From Halodesulfovibrio spirochaetisodalis (GTDB taxonomy: Bacteria > Desulfobacterota > Desulfovibrionia > Desulfovibrionales > Desulfovibrionaceae), in the NCBI RefSeq assembly GCF_001672295.1, contig NZ_JXMS01000014.1, positions 19,545 through 83,544 of the forward strand: 64,000 nucleotides of DNA. The letters are read 5' to 3'. Under the pieces are notes generated by a model that worked only from the letters and a program-made list of their open reading frames with translations, was not told the DNA's origin and did no database searches. Within the stretch, counting starts at the first letter, position 1; the number at the start of each line of letters is the position of its first letter. Both the position numbers and the translations under genes were made by a program. Of this stretch, positions 51,750 through 60,427 are shown piece by piece.

Positions 51750-52280
51750 TTATTTATTCACTTTAAGGTTTCTGAGAACCGCAAAGCGTGGATCGAGTGT
51801 TGAATCTTCACACTCGCATTTTCCAGTGTTTAAATCTTTGCCGCATTCAGCGCAAAGACCCTTGCAGTCTTCCTTACATAAAGGCTTGACCGGAAGGGCG
51901 ATGACAAATTCTTCCCAAAGAACGCCTGCAATTTCAATTTCGATTCCAGTACTTTCATTGGCGATGCGAACGTTAGGTTCGGTATCATCCGAACTAAGGT
52001 CTTCGTCAAGTATGAAAACTTCATCAAAATTTTGGTTAATGCGAACTAACGCATTCTGTGTACAGCGGTTGCATGGCAGGGCAACAGCACCTGTGATGCT
52101 GCCGTGTGCGATACATCCCTGTTCTTGCGGGATAAGAAATATACAGGCTGCAAGCTCTTCTTTTATAGTGTAGGGAAGAGCAAATTCATCAATGGGACCT
52201 TGCCATACGGATTGGTCGTTGATGATTATTTCCTTGCCTTCAGGAGGCAGATCCTTGATTGCTAGCCAAAGTTGTTTCAT
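51750..52280 (-). CDS. yceD: YceD/DUF177 family protein
   Basis: A 176-residue protein with the YceD pattern: CNRCTQNALVRINQNFDEVF in the middle and a C-terminal Cys-rich zinc-ribbon-like segment (CKEDCKGLCAECGKDLNTG, then CEC). In other bacteria the family affects 23S rRNA accumulation. First gene of the yceD-rpmF-plsX-fab operon, with GAGGACATC before the ATG and its promoter at 52306-52335. Confidence 0.9.
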   Translation of the reverse strand: MKQLWLAIKDLPPEGKEIIINDQSVWQGPIDEFALPYTIKEELAACIFLIPQEQGCIAHGSITGAVALPCNRCTQNALVRINQNFDEVFILDEDLSSDDTEPNVRIANESTGIEIEIAGVLWEEFVIALPVKPLCKEDCKGLCAECGKDLNTGKCECEDSTLDPRFAVLRNLKVNK

Positions 52281-52305
52281 ATTGATGTCCTCTTGCGGAA
52301 GGGGA

Positions 52306-52335
52306 TTTCTACATGCGAGAGTATTTGTTTGTCAA
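52306..52335 (-). promoter_or_regulatory. Promoter of yceD-rpmF-plsX-fab operon
   Basis: Minus strand consensus -35 TTGACA (52330-52335), 18-bp spacer, -10 TAGAAA (52306-52311), about 26 bp before the yceD ATG. Confidence 0.72.
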
Positions 52336-52343
52336 GAAAAGGG

Positions 52344-52370
52344 TTGCCTTTTTTGTACCGAAGGTATAAT
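52344..52370 (+). promoter_or_regulatory. Promoter of rpmB
   Basis: Consensus -10 TATAAT (52365-52370) with a -35 TTGCCT at 52344-52349 (15-bp spacer, or 16 using GTTGCC). Placed back-to-back with the yceD operon promoter. Confidence 0.65.
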
Positions 52371-52402
52371 ACTCCCATCTCTTTGCTTGCGCGAGTGGGA
52401 GT
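52371..52402 (+). promoter_or_regulatory. Leader hairpin of rpmB mRNA
   Basis: ACTCCCA (52371-52377) pairs with TGGGAGT (52396-52402) right at the predicted transcript start; could stabilise the leader or be a site for ribosomal protein feedback. Confidence 0.45.
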
Positions 52403-52480
52403 TAATACTTTTACCAAAAGATCCTCTCGTGTGAAAATCAAAGTAATAAATTTTTTTCTTTAAATATACGGAGAATCGCC

Positions 52481-52690
52481 ATGGCTAAAGAATGTGCTAT
52501 TTGCGGTAAAGGCCCGCAGGTTGGTAACAATGTTTCCCACTCTCATATCAAAACCAAACGTCGTTTTCTGCCTAACCTTCAGCGTGTACGTCACCAGTTC
52601 CCTACCGGTCAGGTAAAATCTATCAACGTTTGCACCCGTTGTCTTCGTTCTGGAGCTGTTGTTAAGCCTGTAGCAACCAAGAGTGCTTAA
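52481..52690 (+). CDS. rpmB: 50S ribosomal protein L28
   Basis: A 69-residue basic protein with the L28 pattern: [34 protein letters not shown] and VCTRCLRSG, including both CxxC zinc pairs. ATG with CGGAG upstream. Monocistronic between its promoter and the terminator at 52727-52758. Confidence 0.98.
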   Translation: MAKECAICGKGPQVGNNVSHSHIKTKRRFLPNLQRVRHQFPTGQVKSINVCTRCLRSGAVVKPVATKSA

Positions 52691-52726
52691 GCTTTTTCGG
52701 CGATCCAGATTGGACAAGAAAAGAAA

Positions 52727-52758
52727 AAATCTCACCAGAAATGGTGAGATTTTTTTTT
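52727..52758 (+). terminator. Rho-independent terminator after rpmB
   Basis: AAATCTCACC pairs with GGTGAGATTT around AGAAAT, then a run of Ts. The rest of the gap to 53098 has no gene; it holds an 8-bp inverted repeat (CATACAGC, 52928-52949). Confidence 0.9.
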
Positions 52759-53098
52759 ATGTAATATATAAATGTGATCAGTGAAAACTTACTTTTCCTT
52801 ATCCAGCCTTTTCTTTCCCCGTAAGTTTCTTTACTAAGAATTGCAGGCAGGGATTTTTTATGCGGATGATTTTTCCCGAAAGACCTGTTTATTGCGTGTA
52901 ATATGCATACAATAGGACAGAAAACAACATACAGCCTGTGTGCTGTATGCAGCAACAGTGTGGTGGCTTTTGCTGTATTTTCTGGATACTCGCACAAGCA
53001 AGGTGGGAAACTTACCCGAATCAACTTGTCATCCTCTATTAAATGATTAGTTGTTTGTGGTACGGATAGATTGCTTAGACATTGAAGGGCATAACAAT

Positions 53099-53632
53099 AT
53101 GTTTGGAAGATTATTTTTACTGTTTACACTTATCCCGATTCTTGAATTATATATGTTAGTTTCTGTAGGTTCCGTTATCGGCGGACTGCCTACCATCGGG
53201 ATTGTTATTCTTACCGGTATTGCCGGTGCGTGGCTTGCGCGTATGGAAGGGTTTTACACCATGCAGAAAGTTCGCCAGTCCCTGAACGAAGGGTCAATGC
53301 CGGCTGACGAAATGGTGGAAGGACTTCTTATTCTTGTGGCAGGTCTGCTGTTGCTTACACCGGGGTTTATTACAGACTTTGCGGGTCTGGCCTTGTTGCT
53401 TCCGCTAACCCGTAAACCTATGGCCCGTTGGCTGCGTAAGCAGTTCAGCGCTGCAACCATTCAGGGTGGAAGTCAGAATCATGCCGGTTTTACGTACTAC
53501 ACATGGCATTCTTCCGGCGGACAGCAGAAAGATGAACAGACCATTTTCAGTGAAATTAAAAATGACACTGAACAGACTCCGCGGCAGGCAGTAGTTATTG
53601 ACTGTGAGCCGATTGATGAAGAAAAGAAATAA
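53099..53632 (+). CDS. fxsA: FxsA family membrane protein
   Basis: A 177-residue inner-membrane protein: helix 1 FLLFTLIPILELYMLVSVGS, then IGIVILTGIAGAWLARMEGF, and a third helix LLILVAGLLLLTPGFITDFA followed by LLLPLTRKPMARWLRKQF, all diagnostic of FxsA. A polar C-terminal tail follows. The family is known for suppressing phage T7 exclusion in E. coli; its normal role is unclear. ATG at 53099 with GAAGGGC upstream. Confidence 0.92.
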   Translation: MFGRLFLLFTLIPILELYMLVSVGSVIGGLPTIGIVILTGIAGAWLARMEGFYTMQKVRQSLNEGSMPADEMVEGLLILVAGLLLLTPGFITDFAGLALLLPLTRKPMARWLRKQFSAATIQGGSQNHAGFTYYTWHSSGGQQKDEQTIFSEIKNDTEQTPRQAVVIDCEPIDEEKK

Positions 53633-53643
53633 TAGTTAGTCAG

Positions 53644-53681
53644 TAAAAAACGCGCCTCATGCACATGAGGCGCGTTTTTTT
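53644..53681. terminator. Bidirectional terminator between fxsA and GT-C gene
   Basis: ACGCGCCTCAT pairs exactly with ATGAGGCGCGT around GCAC, with an A-run before and a T-run after. Confidence 0.92.
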
Positions 53682-53791
53682 GTGTCTGCCAGAACTATTC
53701 GAAACTGTTTACATAACAAAGTCAGATACGAACCAAAGATTCTGCATCTGACTTTGCTTGTTGTATTACTTGTTGTTCTTAATCTGTCTTG

Positions 53792-56368
53792 TTAGTTCTC
53801 AGGTGCTGTCTGTTCCGGTGCAGGTTGCACAGCGGTTTGGGTCGGCTCAGCCTGCGTTGCCACAACGTTTTCCTGCTCAGATGATGCATCGGCAGTGGTG
53901 CTGTTGTCATGCACAGGCTGGTTGAACGGTGCCGGATCCTCTTCATTATCCGTTTGTGGCAAGTCGATTTCCGGCGGTGTGTCTGAAGGAACAGCCGGTT
54001 TCATTTCATCAGTAGGTGCTGTTGACGGATCTTCCTGAGTTTGCGGGAGATCTGTGTCAGAATCCTGCTGCTGAGGAGTTCGGTAGTTTCCTGCACTTTT
54101 TTCCTGAATAGCAAGGACAAAGCCTTTACCCAGATGAGCAATAGCTGGCTGCTGGGTACCTACCTGAGTAAGTGTGTCTGGCTTTGTGAGCCAGTTATCC
54201 CAGTCTGTTGCACTCATGATGATGGCAACATCATTGTTGGCATTCAAGAGAGTGGTCAAGGCATGCATACCGAATATATGGGTGATAGGCTTATCCACAA
54301 AGTATGCGAATGGAGCCGGATCTGTATTATAGATGACAGGAACAAAGTCTTTTTCAGCGTATTCATTCAAACTTTGTGAAATCTCTTTAACCGAGAAAAA
54401 GCTGTTAATTGCCGGAGCTGACATGATGAGCAGAGGCTGCATGAGAAGGGTCATGACCAGAGCCAGACCTGCGACGCCAAGTCTGCTGTTCCACGGAGAA
54501 CGTATCCAGAATATGCCTGCTGCGGCTAAGAGGATGGCTGCAAGGTACATCCACCCTTCAACTGCAAACGGAATAAGTTCTGTAAAGTTTACCAGAACAA
54601 TAAGCCCTACACCTGCTGCAAGGAAGAGCACGGCAAGCAGTTTGTAGAAGACAGTACTGCGGAGCGGTGAAAAGGTTGCAATTGCACGTGCTGCAAGAAT
54701 GGCAAGCTGAGGAAGCAGAACCAGCAGCCACACCGGAGTCATGTAATCCAGCACACAGTATGCTGCGCAGGTTAACACTGCTGAAACCCAGAGGTAGGCA
54801 ATGCCGATATGCTCAGGAGTACGTGTAGCCAGTACATTTTTATAGAAGGAAAGACCGAAGAGTCTTGTCCATGGAAGTACAAGGATAACAATGAGCCACG
54901 GCAGCAGTATGAACGGCAGCATGGCAAGCATGTGCCACCAGTATGGCAGGTGCGCCAGTGCGCCTTTGAACGGTGCTGCCAGAACATTCGGCACAAGGTT
55001 AAGCAGATATTCCGGTTGTACAGCAAAGTATACGTACGCAAACCAGCTTAGCACCATGACAAGGTAGATACCGAATCCGCCAGCTACATCCCATTCGCCG
55101 AAGCGGGTAGGGCGCTTACGCCAGCAACTGGTAATGATGAGGCTGAAGAGCGGCAGGAACAGACCGGGGAATCCGCCTGTGAGAGTTGCTGCGGCAGCGC
55201 TGATGAAGCCGAGTGTCATCCAGAAGAAGGAGCGGTGTTTTTTCCAGCCCATGACAAATGCGGCATGGGAGAATGTCACCAGTGCTGCAAAGAGTGTTTC
55301 CATGCCGTTTAGCTGCATGGTGAGTGCAGGGAGGAACGCAGCCATGGTGAGCAGCCCACCCGTGAGGCTTGTTTTTTTAGAGACTCCGGCTGCGCGGGCA
55401 AGTAGATATGTAGCGAGCACAAACAGGATGCTGCTGATGACGGTGGCAGCTTTAACAGCAAAGGTCAGTGCGATGTCCGGAATAAGGGCAACGGCGCTGC
55501 TGAACCAGAAGTAGAGTGGCATTGCGCCACTGTACGGTTTGCCGTCCAGCACCGGTGTCAGCCAGTTGGTGGCTGCAAGCGTATCCTGCACCACAGCAGC
55601 AGTCTGAGTTTCCTGCAATGGCCATAAATCTCTGAAGAAAAGAGCTATGCCGCCTTGCAGTGCTGCAAAAATGACAAGGGTGAGACACGGAAGAAGAGAA
55701 AGGGTGTTCAGAAGAGTGCTTTCAGGAGCGACTTCCGGCAGCGGTTCTTTCGGCTTTTTCTCTTTTTTCTTTTTACTTGCTTTTGACTTTGGCGGAACTT
55801 CAGCGGAAACAGTGCCATGCTGCGGCTTATCAGGTTCTGGTGCAGGTGGTTCTGTTTTTTCTGGTTCCGGTTGCGCTGTCTCTGGACGCTTTTTACCGAA
55901 TCTGCTGCTTACTTTTGAAGCAGCAGCGGCAACAATCAAATCATCATCAGTATCCTGAGTATCATTATCTTTTTCTACGTGAAGCTCGGAGGCAGCATGT
56001 GAAGCAGGCTCGTTTTCAACTGATGGTTGTTCGTCTGATGCAGGCTGTGCTTCTGAAGAATCGGTCGTAGCCGCATCAGAAGTTGTCACCTCGTTGCCTT
56101 CCTCCTGTGAGGCCGGAGAGGCATCCTCTTCTTCGTCAGTTTTTTCGGACTCAGCAACAGTCTCTTCAGGTTCAGTATGTTGTTCGGAAGAAGATGCTTC
56201 AGTTACTTTTTCAGAGGAGTCATCTGCGGATGCAGGTGGTTCTTCTGAAAGAATATCCTGTGGTTGTCCCTCATCTGTAGCTTGTTGTTCAAGCTCGGGA
56301 TTTACCGCTTCTTTTTTCCGTGGAGGTTTGTTCTCTTGTGACTTTGTTGGGTCAGAAAAGTCGCTCAT
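53792..56368 (-). CDS. GT-C-like (ArnT/PMT type) membrane protein with acidic ends
   Basis: An 858-residue protein. Residues 1-215 are disordered and acidic (Glu, Ser, Asp, Pro rich) ending in a Lys-rich patch (KSKASKKKKEKKPKEPL). A membrane core of about a dozen helices follows (about 220-660), then a soluble domain and a second acidic, Pro/Gln-rich tail (about 760-858). The first extracytoplasmic loop, RDLWPLQETQTAAVVQDTL...NWLTPVLDGKPYSGAMPLYFW, matches ArnT/PMT-type glycosyltransferases. However, the usual P-D-E reads L-Q-E (251-253) and K-P-P-L reads A-M-P-L. Fold assignment is good; a glycosyl-transfer activity is uncertain. Confidence 0.75.
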   Translation of the reverse strand: MSDFSDPTKSQENKPPRKKEAVNPELEQQATDEGQPQDILSEEPPASADDSSEKVTEASSSEQHTEPEETVAESEKTDEEEDASPASQEEGNEVTTSDAATTDSSEAQPASDEQPSVENEPASHAASELHVEKDNDTQDTDDDLIVAAAASKVSSRFGKKRPETAQPEPEKTEPPAPEPDKPQHGTVSAEVPPKSKASKKKKEKKPKEPLPEVAPESTLLNTLSLLPCLTLVIFAALQGGIALFFRDLWPLQETQTAAVVQDTLAATNWLTPVLDGKPYSGAMPLYFWFSSAVALIPDIALTFAVKAATVISSILFVLATYLLARAAGVSKKTSLTGGLLTMAAFLPALTMQLNGMETLFAALVTFSHAAFVMGWKKHRSFFWMTLGFISAAAATLTGGFPGLFLPLFSLIITSCWRKRPTRFGEWDVAGGFGIYLVMVLSWFAYVYFAVQPEYLLNLVPNVLAAPFKGALAHLPYWWHMLAMLPFILLPWLIVILVLPWTRLFGLSFYKNVLATRTPEHIGIAYLWVSAVLTCAAYCVLDYMTPVWLLVLLPQLAILAARAIATFSPLRSTVFYKLLAVLFLAAGVGLIVLVNFTELIPFAVEGWMYLAAILLAAAGIFWIRSPWNSRLGVAGLALVMTLLMQPLLIMSAPAINSFFSVKEISQSLNEYAEKDFVPVIYNTDPAPFAYFVDKPITHIFGMHALTTLLNANNDVAIIMSATDWDNWLTKPDTLTQVGTQQPAIAHLGKGFVLAIQEKSAGNYRTPQQQDSDTDLPQTQEDPSTAPTDEMKPAVPSDTPPEIDLPQTDNEEDPAPFNQPVHDNSTTADASSEQENVVATQAEPTQTAVQPAPEQTAPEN

Positions 56369-56845
56369 GATATATCCTGTATGGTTAAGTCGCTTCTAAA
56401 AAACTAGGTTGTGCATTCAAAGGTAGCATAAAATAAGCTGGATTGGATGAGAAACTCAAGAAAATACTAGGGTTAAAATGCATACGGATAAATGAACAGC
56501 GTACAGAATTTAACCATATGCAGATAACGTGTTGTGCTCAAAGGATAAACTTTTTTATCGATCTTTTTCTTGAAAAATAAAAATTGCTTGCGTAGAAGGT
56601 TTCTTCTTATTTCAATTAAATTTGATGTTATTAATTCAAATAAAGTTGATTAAGTTAGTTTGAAGAAAGTTGATACGTTTTCGCAGGGCTGCCTTGTTCA
56701 AGAATACAGGTGTAGAAAAATGTTACTTGTGTTCAGGACAAAGCATGCGTATTCGAGTTTCAGCTTTGTTAGTACAACGTCCTGTCTATATGCATTCTGT
56801 TGATATGATGTATGATTGCAGGGGATTACCTCAGGAGAAAAATAT
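56369..56845. other. AT-rich gene-free gap upstream of MATE gene
   Basis: About 480 bases with no supported gene. The part from 56560 to 56680 is strongly AT-rich, with repeated AAAGTTGAT (56644, 56666) and TTTGA/TCAAA elements that look regulatory. Promoters for the divergent genes at 56368 and 56846 should lie here, but no clear -35/-10 pair stands out. Confidence 0.5.
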
Positions 56846-58240
56846 ATGTTGTCTCGGTTTAAAAAACGCTGGAACGAACCTTTCGGGTATCGCGATGTCC
56901 TTAATGTGGGACTGCCTCTTGTTGTCAGCCTCGGCTCCACGACTGCCATGGAGTTCACGGACAGAATCTTTTTGAGTAATTATTCACTGATATCTATTGC
57001 TGCTGCGTTGCCTGCGGCGATGGTCAATCTGGTGTTCTTACTGTTTGCTATGGGCATTTCGTCTTACAGCTCTGTATTCATTGCTCAGTATTATGGTGCC
57101 TGTAAGTGCGAGAAGGTTGGTTCCGTTGTATGGCAGGCAATATATTTCTGCTGCTTTGCCTGGGTACTTATTGCGTCCTTGGTCTTTGTTGCAGAACCGT
57201 TTTTTGCTTTTATAGGCCATGCACCCGAAGTGCAGAAAGAAGAGGTAACATACTTTTCTATTTTGACGCTGGGAACAGGGTTCGCAATCATTGCTAATGC
57301 CATTGGTTGTTTCTTCACTGGTCTCGGACAGACTCGTCCGAATATGGTTGTGAATATCATCGCGGTTGTGATCAATATTCCGCTTGATTACATGCTGATT
57401 AACGGTGTGGGGATTTTCCCTGAAATGGGAATAACCGGTGCGGCTCTGGCAACGGTATCTTCATGGGCTATGCAGCTTATTATGTATGCGTGGCTGGTAT
57501 TCACCCCGAAGAATGATGCAACATTCCTTGTTAAGCGTGCATGGCGTTTTAATGCCAGCTTGTTTTTCCGTATGATGCGCTTCGGTATTCCAAGTGGTGT
57601 GAATAGCTTCTTCGATGTTTTTGCATTCACCGTGTTCATTATGGTTGTTGGACGTCTTGGTGAAGTGGAGCTTGCTGCTTCTAACATCGTTCTGTCTATC
57701 AACTCACTGGCATTTTTGCCTGTTGTTGGATTGCATATTGCCGCTTCTATTCTTGTGGGGCAGGCAATGGGACGTAAAGATGCTGCACAGGCACGTATGG
57801 CTGCGCACAGTGTACTGCATGTCGCGCTGCTTTGGATGGGTACGTTTGGTGCATTGTTCCTGCTGTTCCCGTATGAGCTGACAGCATTATTCAGGCCGGA
57901 AGCAATCTCTGTTGAGGAGTTTGCTACGATCCAGTCAATGTGCCGGATTCTGCTGGCGTATGTGGCACTGTTCTGCATTCAGGATGCCATTGCGCTTATT
58001 TTCTTCGGTTCGTTAAAGGGAGCAGGGGATACCATGTACGTAATGTGGGCAATTGCACTTTGTGCAACCTTCTGCCTTGGCGTACCGGTGATTGTCGCCC
58101 GCTTTGTATTTGATGCTGGACTGCATACCTTATGGGCATTGTTGATCGTATACGTTTGTATCCTTTCTGTGACTGCCTTTACCAGATTCCGATCCGGTAA
58201 GTGGGAGCAGATACAGATGCTGGAACACGAAGCGTCCTAG
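56846..58240 (+). CDS. MATE family efflux transporter
   Basis: Multidrug/sodium-type antiporter of the MOP superfamily: 464 residues, twelve hydrophobic segments in two repeats. Family phrases include VLNVGLPLVVSLGSTTAMEF, FAMGISSYSSVFIAQYYGA, NIIAVVINIPLDYMLINGVG (the classic N-P-LDY-L-I-G motif) and MGITGAALATVSSWAM. ATG at 56846 with AGGAG upstream; an in-frame start 30 bases earlier is weaker. Substrate unknown. Ends at a strong terminator. Confidence 0.93.
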   Translation: MLSRFKKRWNEPFGYRDVLNVGLPLVVSLGSTTAMEFTDRIFLSNYSLISIAAALPAAMVNLVFLLFAMGISSYSSVFIAQYYGACKCEKVGSVVWQAIYFCCFAWVLIASLVFVAEPFFAFIGHAPEVQKEEVTYFSILTLGTGFAIIANAIGCFFTGLGQTRPNMVVNIIAVVINIPLDYMLINGVGIFPEMGITGAALATVSSWAMQLIMYAWLVFTPKNDATFLVKRAWRFNASLFFRMMRFGIPSGVNSFFDVFAFTVFIMVVGRLGEVELAASNIVLSINSLAFLPVVGLHIAASILVGQAMGRKDAAQARMAAHSVLHVALLWMGTFGALFLLFPYELTALFRPEAISVEEFATIQSMCRILLAYVALFCIQDAIALIFFGSLKGAGDTMYVMWAIALCATFCLGVPVIVARFVFDAGLHTLWALLIVYVCILSVTAFTRFRSGKWEQIQMLEHEAS

Positions 58241-58268
58241 CTAACAATTTGAAAAGTTAAAAACTATC

Positions 58269-58311
58269 AGTCCGCTTGAAGATACTTCAAGCGGACTATT
58301 TTTTTATTTTT
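58269..58311 (+). terminator. Rho-independent terminator after MATE gene
   Basis: AGTCCGCTTGAAG pairs exactly with CTTCAAGCGGACT around ATA, then a T-rich tail that runs into the stop of the convergent gene at 58304. Confidence 0.92.
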
Positions 58312-58603
58312 CCAGCTTGGCAGCAACAGAGTCTGTTTTACCTTTCAAGCCGTTAGTTCTGCCTTTTCGTGAGTCCACTTTGAGCGTGAGGTAGATGCGG
58401 TCGCAGTCTTTTTCCAGTTCCTTATAGCATGCGGAAACTGTCTGCATGACTTCATCCCAGTCACCTTCAACGGTTGTTCCCATTGGGCCGAAGTCGTAGG
58501 CAAGGCCGCTTTGTTTGATCACGGTAACAACACGGGCAACGTAGGGACTCATGCTCACACCTTTATCCATTGGAAAGATGGAAAGTTCTGCTATCACAGA
58601 CAT
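58304..58603 (-). CDS. MTH1187/YqgV family thiamine-binding-type protein
   Basis: A 99-residue ferredoxin-like-fold protein (DUF77): VIAELSIFPMDKGVSMSPYV, VVTVIKQSGLAYDFGPMGTT with VEGDWDEVM, and DRIYLTLKVDSRKGRTNGL. Family members bind thiamine or its pyrimidine part and form tetramers. AAGGATA lies before the ATG. Single-gene unit. Confidence 0.9.
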   Translation of the reverse strand: MSVIAELSIFPMDKGVSMSPYVARVVTVIKQSGLAYDFGPMGTTVEGDWDEVMQTVSACYKELEKDCDRIYLTLKVDSRKGRTNGLKGKTDSVAAKLEK

Positions 58604-58803
58604 GGTATATCCTTTTAGGTAAAGTTAACTGAATGTACGGCAAGAATACTCCTGCTGCGGTATTTCTTCAAGAATCCATATGATATTGAATCGTCAGCAA
58701 ACGCTAGACAAGTGTGGCAACACATCTTACATCTCCCCTTTGTCAAAGACCGTGTTCAACTTCGCGTTGGGCATGCACAATAACCTTAGTATCAGGTAGC
58801 GTT

Positions 58804-59757
58804 ATGCTTTCATACATTGCATACCTTTTGGCAGGCGGGCTTCTTTTATGGAAAGGAGCAGACTGGGTGGTGGATTCGGCAGCAGCCATTGCACGTCGTT
58901 TCGGCATCTCAGAGCTTATAATCGGTTTAACCATTGTTGCAATGGGAACCAGCCTGCCGGAATTTCTGGTGACGTTAACTGCGGCACTGGAAGGTATTCC
59001 TTCAATCTCTTTTGCGAACATTGTCGGCTCAAATATTTTCAATCTGGGTATCATTCTGGGCGCAGTTGCGATGATTAAAAGCGTTTCCGGCAACAACGCT
59101 CTTATCACACGGGATATTCCAATTCTCTTCGGTGTTGAATTGCTGATTCGTCTGATGGTTATCGGCGGGCATCTGGGCAGATTTGAAGGGCTTATTCTTT
59201 CCGCAATTTTCATCGGCTATCTTGTCTGGATGTACTTCCGCTGTAAAAAGCCGCTTTCTGATGACGGCACTGCACTGTGTGATGTTCCAACCGAGGGTGA
59301 AAAAGCTACTTGGAAGGAGTATATGCTGCTTCCGATCGGGCTTGTTGCAGTAAGCTTCGGCAGTCAGTTTGTGATTGACGGGGCGTCCGGCGTTGCGCGT
59401 GTGTTCGGGTTGAGCGAGTGGCTTATCGGTGTAACCATTGTTGCGGCAGGTACGTCGCTTCCTGAACTAGTCACCTGTCTTTCTGCTGCCCTTAAAGGCA
59501 GAAATGATATGGTGCTCGGTAACCTGATTGGCAGTGACTTCTTTAACTTCGCCGGCGTGCTTGGTCTTACTTCTATGATCCAGCCGATTGCAATTCAGCA
59601 GGGTGAGTTGTTGAACATGACTCTTGCTGTGGGCGTAGTTGCTTTGCTGTGGTTGCTTATTCGCACACAGGGCAAGATTACCCGAATGGAAGGGGGCTTG
59701 CTTTTTGCGGTAGGACTTGGGCGCTGGTTGCTGGAGATATGGCGCGGTGCAATGTAG
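58804..59757 (+). CDS. Calcium/sodium antiporter family (YrbG-like) protein
   Basis: Inner-membrane cation exchanger of the CaCA family, 317 residues with ten helices in two inverted repeats. Both alpha repeats are clear: IGLTIVAMGTSLPEFLVTLT with FANIVGSNIFNLGIIL, and IGVTIVAAGTSLPELVTCLS with LGNLIGSDFFNFAGVL. In the second, SNxFN is replaced by SDFFN, a common variation. ATG at 58804 (AGG upstream) begins MLSYIAYLLAGGLLLWKGAD; the longer frame upstream has no ribosome site. Ion specificity is inferred. Confidence 0.93.
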   Translation: MLSYIAYLLAGGLLLWKGADWVVDSAAAIARRFGISELIIGLTIVAMGTSLPEFLVTLTAALEGIPSISFANIVGSNIFNLGIILGAVAMIKSVSGNNALITRDIPILFGVELLIRLMVIGGHLGRFEGLILSAIFIGYLVWMYFRCKKPLSDDGTALCDVPTEGEKATWKEYMLLPIGLVAVSFGSQFVIDGASGVARVFGLSEWLIGVTIVAAGTSLPELVTCLSAALKGRNDMVLGNLIGSDFFNFAGVLGLTSMIQPIAIQQGELLNMTLAVGVVALLWLLIRTQGKITRMEGGLLFAVGLGRWLLEIWRGAM

Positions 59758-59771
59758 ATAGATAAAAGAAG

Positions 59772-59808
59772 AGCGGGTGAGTCTGTACAGGACTCACCCG
59801 CTTTTTTA
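59772..59808 (+). terminator. Rho-independent terminator after antiporter gene
   Basis: AGCGGGTGAGTC pairs exactly with GACTCACCCGCT around seven bases, then TTTTTT; may also stop the convergent gene. Confidence 0.92.
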
Positions 59809-59828
59809 TATTCTTTGCTGATAGCCGG

Positions 59829-60359
59829 TTATGCTAAGCCAAGTGGCTCCAGCACATTTTCAACAAGGTCTTCCGGTTCTTTCCATCCATGTAGGATAAA
59901 GTGGAGAGATGCCAGCATATGTGGCTCTAGCTCAATAAAGTCTGCCCCTATCTGCTCGCGTCCCTGTTCTGCATCCAGTCCAAGGTTTTGCGCCAGATGA
60001 AGCAATTCTGTCATAAGATAGAATACCTTTCCTTGCTCACGCAGGCTGCTGCGTATTTCATCGTCACGCATGGCAGACTGAGGAACAACGATGATGCTGC
60101 CTTTGTGTGCGCAGAGCGCTTCAAGGTCTGCCATCGAATCGAGTGTATCCGGTGTCTGCACTGTCATGGTAAGCCGATCTGCAAGCAGGGCTGCGAGTTC
60201 ATTGCGTTTGCTGCCGGTAAAGCCGATCAGAAAAAGAATGCCATCCTGTGTTGAAAATGTATCCAGCTCAGTTTTTTTACCAAAGGTCATTGTTGCATCA
60301 GCATTCTGAACTTCAGTTTTTTTCTGGATAAAGTGATCTGTGCCGTTGATAACTGCCAT
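59829..60359 (-). CDS. Degenerate shikimate-kinase-like protein
   Basis: A 176-residue protein laid out like shikimate kinase: a strand-loop ILFLIGFTGSKRNELAALLA (about residues 41-60) in the place of the P-loop, MTVQTPDTLDSM where the DTDxxI motif belongs, SIIVVPQSAMRDDEIRSSLR where the GGG motif belongs, and GKVFYLMTELLHLAQNL as in the later core. The Walker A Gly-Lys-Ser/Thr is gone (TGSKRNEL), the shikimate-binding Asp/Arg/Gly-Gly positions are not evident, and the lid is unrecognisable. Start at 60357-60359 with GGAG six bases upstream; an ATG 12 bases earlier is possible. Probably a non-catalytic relative; its role is unknown. Confidence 0.68.
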   Translation of the reverse strand: MAVINGTDHFIQKKTEVQNADATMTFGKKTELDTFSTQDGILFLIGFTGSKRNELAALLADRLTMTVQTPDTLDSMADLEALCAHKGSIIVVPQSAMRDDEIRSSLREQGKVFYLMTELLHLAQNLGLDAEQGREQIGADFIELEPHMLASLHFILHGWKEPEDLVENVLEPLGLA

Positions 60360-60427
60360 CTTCTTCTCCATGTTTGGGCATGCGATGCTGCCCGTTTCAC
60401 TGGCTCAAGAAAAGACAGTGGCTGCGG

